From Enterococcus_G camelliae (GTDB taxonomy: Bacteria; Bacillota; Bacilli; Lactobacillales; Enterococcaceae), in assembly GCF_042685105.1 (NCBI RefSeq), contig NZ_JBHUMO010000035.1:1-25701 (forward strand): DNA of 25,701 nt, in the 5' to 3' direction. The notes below the pieces were generated by a model, which ran no database searches, had not been told where the DNA came from, and saw only the letters and a program-made list of their open reading frames with translations. Positions 22,537 to 25,701 of the stretch are shown here, piece after piece. Position 1 is the first letter of the stretch; each line of letters begins with the position of its first letter. The position numbers and the translations under genes are program-made.

Positions 22537-23829
22537 ATGGCAGATTATTTAACCATCTCGGAGTTAGAAAGCAAAACACTCAAAGAAATCTATTCATACG
22601 CCAAAGAATTTAAAATACCTTACTATAGTCAGATGAATAAAAAGGAATTGGCGTTGGCTATTATTCGGGCACAAGCAGAAAAACAGGGCTTCTTTCTGGT
22701 TGAAGGTGTGTTGGATATTATTGGTCAAGAAGGATATGGCTTTTTGCGACCAATCAATTATGGTCCTAGTGCTGAAGATATTTATATTTCTTCCAGCCAA
22801 ATTTACCGTTTCGGTTTACGAAATGGAGACAAAGTTGCCGGTAAAGCTCGCCCACCAAAAGAATCTGAACGCTATTATGGGCTAATGCATGTTGATCGAG
22901 TCAACGGCAAGAATCCAGAAGAAGCCAAGCAACGACCACATTTTCCGGCTCTGACACCATTGTACCCAAATAGACAACTGAAATTGGAGACTACGAAAGG
23001 TCGAATTTCTTCAAGAATGATTGATTTATTTGCACCGATTGGCTTTGGCCAACGTGGACTGATTGTAGCACCACCAAAAGCAGGAAAAACAAGCATTTTA
23101 AAAGAAATTGCGAATGGCATTACAACAAATCATCCAGAAGTAGAATTGATTGTGCTATTAATCGACGAACGTCCAGAAGAAGTGACGGATTTGGAACGGA
23201 GTGTGAAAGGAGACGTGGTTTCATCCACCTTTGATTTGCAACCAAGCAATCATACCCGAGTGTCCGAATTGGTTTTAGAACGAGCAATGCGACTGGTTGA
23301 AGACAAGCGCGATGTGGTGATTCTAATGGATAGCATCACACGTTTAGCAAGAGCGTACAACTTAGTTTCTCCGCCAAGTGGGCGTACGCTAAGTGGAGGA
23401 ATTGATCCAGCCGCTTTGTACAAACCCAAAAAATTCTTTGGTGCTGCGCGCAACATCGAAGAGGGCGGCAGCCTGACTATCATTGCGACTGCATTGGTTG
23501 ATACAGGGAGCCGGATGGATGACGTCATTTATGAAGAATTTAAAGGAACAGGCAATATGGAATTGCAATTATCTCGTCAATTAGCAGAACGTCGAATTTT
23601 CCCAGCTATTGACTTGAAGAAATCCAGCACGCGTAAAGAAGAATTACTTATGCAAGAAGATCAATTAGAAGAGACATGGCGGTTACGTAATCAACTACAA
23701 GGAGACGGATTGGAATTTACAGAACAACTGATTCGCTTCATGAAAAAAACGGACACCAACGAAGCCTTTCTTGAAGCCTTCCAAGATGTCACGTTTAACG
23801 AAAAGAATGCAAAAAATCGCAAAAGATAA
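22537..23829 (+). CDS. rho: Transcription termination factor Rho
   Basis: Hexameric RNA helicase that ends transcription at Rho-dependent sites. The 430-residue protein has an N-terminal Rho_N helical domain (about 5-48), a cold-shock-like RNA-binding domain with GVLDIIGQEGYGFLRP (about 57-72), Walker A APPKAGKTS (178-186), Walker B VILMDSITRLARAYN and the Q/R-loop region with DTGSRMDDVIYEEFKGTGN. There is no large acidic insertion. It starts two bases after the murA stop, behind GAGGAG, so the two genes are co-transcribed. Confidence 0.97.
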   Translation: MADYLTISELESKTLKEIYSYAKEFKIPYYSQMNKKELALAIIRAQAEKQGFFLVEGVLDIIGQEGYGFLRPINYGPSAEDIYISSSQIYRFGLRNGDKVAGKARPPKESERYYGLMHVDRVNGKNPEEAKQRPHFPALTPLYPNRQLKLETTKGRISSRMIDLFAPIGFGQRGLIVAPPKAGKTSILKEIANGITTNHPEVELIVLLIDERPEEVTDLERSVKGDVVSSTFDLQPSNHTRVSELVLERAMRLVEDKRDVVILMDSITRLARAYNLVSPPSGRTLSGGIDPAALYKPKKFFGAARNIEEGGSLTIIATALVDTGSRMDDVIYEEFKGTGNMELQLSRQLAERRIFPAIDLKKSSTRKEELLMQEDQLEETWRLRNQLQGDGLEFTEQLIRFMKKTDTNEAFLEAFQDVTFNEKNAKNRKR

Positions 23830-23858
23830 TTGCCAAGAGGCGTGAAAAATGATACTAT
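23830..23858 (+). promoter_or_regulatory. rpmE2 promoter
   Basis: TTGCCA (23830-23835), 17-base spacer, TACTAT (23853-23858), starting right at the end of rho. This gives rpmE2 its own transcript in addition to read-through. Confidence 0.65.
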
Positions 23859-23926
23859 ACTCTTGTTGCATTATAGACAAATAACTCTGTTTCAGCAAAT
23901 GACTCAGGGCAAAGGAGAGAAAACAC

Positions 23927-24190
23927 ATGAAAAAAGATATCCATCCAGATTACCATCCAGTAGTCTTTTTAGACTCTACAACAGGCTTCAAATTCTTGTC
24001 AGGATCAACAAAACACTCAAGTGAAACAATTGAATGGGAAGACGGCAATACTTATCCAGTAATCCGTGTCGAAGTAACTTCTGATTCACATCCATTCTAT
24101 ACTGGACGTCAAAAATTCACTCAAGCAGACGGACGTGTGGACCGTTTCAACAAAAAATACGGTCTCAAAGACGCAAACGCTGCTCAATAA
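23927..24190 (+). CDS. rpmE2: 50S ribosomal protein L31, type B (no zinc ribbon)
   Basis: 87-residue L31 of the type B (YtiA-like) class. It starts MKKDIHPDYHPVVFLDSTTG and has the HPFYTGRQKF and VDRFNKKYG segments. There are no cysteines, so it lacks the zinc ribbon of L31 type A and needs no zinc. AAAGGAG precedes the ATG. The rho-rpmE order is widespread in Lactobacillales. Confidence 0.96.
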   Translation: MKKDIHPDYHPVVFLDSTTGFKFLSGSTKHSSETIEWEDGNTYPVIRVEVTSDSHPFYTGRQKFTQADGRVDRFNKKYGLKDANAAQ

Positions 24191-24203
24191 TATTGACAGG
24201 ACA

Positions 24204-24225
24204 AATCGTTGGTATACCAACGATT
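24204..24225. repeat. Perfect 22-bp palindrome
   Basis: The two 11-base halves (AATCGTTGGTA and its complement) are exact, centred at 24214/24215, 14 bases after the rpmE2 stop and just before the terminator. In RNA it would form a stem of about nine pairs with a UAUA loop. Confidence 0.9.
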
Positions 24226-24228
24226 GTG

Positions 24229-24262
24229 AGAGCTTTTCTCTTCGGAGAGAGGCTCTTTTTTT
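24229..24262 (+). terminator. rpmE2 terminator with UUCG loop
   Basis: 12-bp stem (24229-24240 with 24245-24256, two G-T pairs) closed by a C-UUCG-G tetraloop and followed by a T-tract. Confidence 0.93.
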
Positions 24263-24303
24263 GGGTTCTGATTCCCATTTGAAATTATGTTTGCACGAAA
24301 TGC

Positions 24304-24338
24304 AAAAACATAGATAATCTACTCTACTCGAATTATCT
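24304..24338 (-). terminator. Possible terminator of the minus-strand small gene
   Basis: AGATAAT (24312-24318) and ATTATCT (24332-24338) form a 7-bp AT-rich stem, with TTTTT on the minus strand (24304-24308). Weak, and the stem overlaps the stop codon of the gene. Confidence 0.35.
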
Positions 24339-24596
24339 GATAATATAGGTTAATACAAGAAGAATCAACAAAGCAATAAAAAGTGGTGAGACAAAGTTAA
24401 AAAGAAAATGAGCGATTTTTTTGCCAATGTTGCGTTCAGATTCAAATCTTGGGTCATTTTTATCAGTTAAAAATTCACTTGGAAATCGCGCCCAGAAAAG
24501 GCCATTAGTCATTTTTAGTAATAATGCAAAGAATAACAAAAAAATGGTGCATCCTAGCCCGACAATCAATATTTTTTGAAAAGCTATGATGGTCAC
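24333..24596 (-). CDS. Unrecognised small membrane protein
   Basis: I do not recognise this 87-residue protein. It has a hydrophobic N-terminal helix (about 5-28), a polar middle with FPSEFLTDKNDPRFESERN, and a C-terminal helix (about 62-85), so two membrane spans with a charged loop. An upstream TTG at 24605 sits directly against the ribosome site, whereas the GTG at 24596 has AAGGGAG nine bases away, so I choose GTG. The preceding minus-strand ORF is also a tiny membrane protein and may be its operon partner. Confidence 0.7.
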   Translation of the reverse strand: MTIIAFQKILIVGLGCTIFLLFFALLLKMTNGLFWARFPSEFLTDKNDPRFESERNIGKKIAHFLFNFVSPLFIALLILLVLTYIIR

Positions 24597-24616
24597 AAAA
24601 TTCAACTCCCTTTCTT

Positions 24617-24719
24617 TTACCTCTTGTCCCTGTTAAGACCAAATGTAGCAAAGGCCGGAATCAAAAGGACCATGAAAAACAAACCAATCAATTGCGCAAC
24701 GCTAAAAAATTTTTTTCAA
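24617..24719 (-). pseudogene. Tiny membrane ORF interrupted at an A7T6 run
   Basis: On the minus strand, AAAGGA is eight bases before a TTG at 24719 that starts M-K-K but hits a stop four codons later. With one base fewer in the A7T6 run, the frame continues as SVAQLIGLFFMVLLIPAFA and ends TFGLNRDKR at 24617, a one-helix peptide of about 33 residues. It ends 20 bases before the start codon of the next minus-strand gene. Either a one-base sequencing error, a real frameshift, or a slippage-decoded gene; the sequence cannot tell which. Confidence 0.5.
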
Positions 24720-24814
24720 TGAAACCATCCTTTATTTACCATAAGTATAGGATAAGTATCACTATTTTGGTAGCTATAACATATAGTTAGCTGCCATAAA
24801 AACAAACACAACTT

Positions 24815-24823
24815 TGTTATAAT
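24815..24823 (+). promoter_or_regulatory. aph promoter (extended -10)
   Basis: TGTTATAAT is an extended -10 with a perfect TATAAT; the -35 is poor. The predicted start near 24831 is followed at once by a palindrome (24838-24853). Confidence 0.6.
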
Positions 24824-24837
24824 AGAGTACAATATAC

Positions 24838-24853
24838 AATCAGTTAACTGATT
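24838..24853. promoter_or_regulatory. Perfect 16-bp palindrome, candidate operator
   Basis: AATCAGTTAACTGATT is fully symmetric and sits about 7-22 bases after the predicted start of the aph transcript, a typical place for a repressor site. No regulator gene is seen nearby. Confidence 0.6.
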
Positions 24854-24914
24854 ATGGATAGATGGAATTGTTATAAAGGACAAGAAAAAACGTACTAGAA
24901 TAGGAGAACGAGAA

Positions 24915-25625
24915 ATGCAATTAAATCCAGTAATGATTCATTTGGAAGCGTATCCTGATGTCTTTCATCCTTTTCTTAAAGATACAGTTGTCTTCGATAG
25001 CAGTTCTTCAAAGGAGGCTCAGGTTCTCTACATTCCCAAAAAGCAAGGCTATTTTCTCAAAAAAGCGACTTCTGGAAATCTAGCCCGAGAAGCCGTAATG
25101 ACGAATTGGCTTCATGAAAAAGGGGTGGCGCCTGAGGTATTGATGTATCTTTCACGCGAGAATGATTATCTACTCACTCGAAAAGTGGTGGGGGATGACT
25201 GCACAGCCGCTCATTATTTAGCCAATCCTAAACGGCTAATCGAACGTCTTGCGGAGAACGCACGGTGGCTTCATAACGTGAAATGGGAGGGATGCCCTAG
25301 CCAAAATCGTACCCAAGAGCTGATTGAAACTGCGCAACAGAATTTTACAATTGGAAGGTTTGACAAGGATTTTTCCGTAAATTATTGTAACAATTATTCT
25401 GCATTAGAAGCCATTCAACTTATCCGTGAAAAAGGACGGCTTCTCGAAACAACTACACTTGTCCATGGTGATTATTGCCTACCTAATATTTTGCTTAATG
25501 ACTGGCAATTTGCTAGCTATATTGATGTGGATCATAGTGGTCTGGGCGATCGGCATATCGACTTGTTTTGGCTATTATTTTCGCTGAAACGGAACATTTG
25601 TATTTTGCAAGGCTTTTATACATAA
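24915..25625 (+). CDS. APH(3')-like aminoglycoside phosphotransferase family kinase, C-terminus out of frame
   Basis: Kinase of the aminoglycoside phosphotransferase family. It has an ATP-binding lysine in GYFLKKA (about 49-50), the catalytic loop HGDYCLPN (184-191, D186 and N191) and a metal-binding D204 in YIDVDHSGLGDRHIDLFW. The frame stops after 236 residues, about 28 short of the usual APH(3') length. Downstream DNA still reads as the family C-terminus, but in shifting frames: EHLYFARLL, then HKIAEKNYTALHPEMI, then LISLILIEHF. So the true gene runs to or past the window end. AGGAG precedes the ATG. Whether it modifies drugs is unknown; many chromosomal members confer little or no resistance. 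Confidence 0.8.
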   Translation: MQLNPVMIHLEAYPDVFHPFLKDTVVFDSSSSKEAQVLYIPKKQGYFLKKATSGNLAREAVMTNWLHEKGVAPEVLMYLSRENDYLLTRKVVGDDCTAAHYLANPKRLIERLAENARWLHNVKWEGCPSQNRTQELIETAQQNFTIGRFDKDFSVNYCNNYSALEAIQLIREKGRLLETTTLVHGDYCLPNILLNDWQFASYIDVDHSGLGDRHIDLFWLLFSLKRNICILQGFYT

Positions 25626-25701
25626 AATTGCAGAGAAAAACTACACAGCGCTGCATCCTGAAATGATTCTTTGATTAGTTTGATTTTGATAGAGCATTTT
25701 T

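Noticed and set aside
24204..24262. T-box or tRNA-like element after rpmE2
   Set aside because: There is no T-box consensus, specifier loop or cloverleaf; only two consecutive hairpins.
24915..25625. Acquired, transposon-borne aminoglycoside resistance gene
   Set aside because: No insertion sequence, resolvase or flanking repeats are present, and base composition matches the neighbours; it looks like a resident chromosomal gene.
1..25701. CRISPR array, prophage or toxin-antitoxin locus
   Set aside because: No regularly spaced repeats, phage genes or recognisable toxin-antitoxin families were found on either strand.

Overview
The window looks like chromosomal core sequence from a low-GC Gram-positive coccus of the Lactobacillales, most likely an Enterococcus or close relative. 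Supporting signs are the strong AGGAGG ribosome sites, TTGACA/TATAAT promoters, an rpoY-rnjA pair, an EfrAB-type ABC exporter, a CtsR site before clpP, glnR-glnA under a GlnR box, the pyrG CTP attenuator, and the fba-murA-rho-rpmE order. I see no phage, insertion sequence, CRISPR array, tRNA or rRNA. The genus is an inference; no species call is possible.

Layout. 1-3387 (+): the end of an ABC export-like operon (permease, GldG-like auxiliary protein, DUF4340-like protein); its ATPase gene would lie upstream, outside the window. A long bidirectional terminator separates it from 3554-5459 (-), rpoY and rnjA (RNA polymerase epsilon and RNase J1). 5806-9802 (+): a heterodimeric multidrug-type ABC exporter (EfrA/EfrB-like) and a gamma-carbonic-anhydrase-like protein. 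9881-10465 (-): clpP with a CtsR operator across its promoter. 10640-14264 (+): an unrecognised membrane-anchored protein, a glycerophosphodiesterase, miaA and hflX. 14410-16262 (+): GlnR box, glnR, glnA. 16454-18337 (+): a pyridoxal/HMP kinase, an ECF vitamin-transporter S component and a DUF436 (UPF0340) protein, which look like a B6 or thiamine-precursor salvage operon. 18360-24190 (+): pyrG with its attenuation leader, fba, murA, rho and rpmE2. 24333-24719 (-): a small unrecognised membrane protein preceded by a tiny frameshifted membrane ORF. 24915-end (+): an APH(3')-like kinase whose 3' end is scrambled in frame.

Functionally the window is mostly housekeeping: RNA decay and transcription (rnjA, rpoY, rho), proteolysis (clpP), tRNA and ribosome care (miaA, hflX, rpmE2), nitrogen (glnRA), CTP, glycolysis and cell wall (pyrG, fba, murA). 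Three regulatory circuits can be read directly from the DNA: CtsR-clpP, GlnR-glnRA and CTP-sensed pyrG attenuation.

The less understood parts are the GldFG/DUF4340 export-like complex, the DUF436 gene in a vitamin operon, the unrecognised membrane proteins, and several palindromes near promoters (murA, aph) or behind rpmE2. Both extreme ends (about 1-97 and 25585-25701) can be read as protein only by switching frame repeatedly. This fits low-quality contig ends better than biology.
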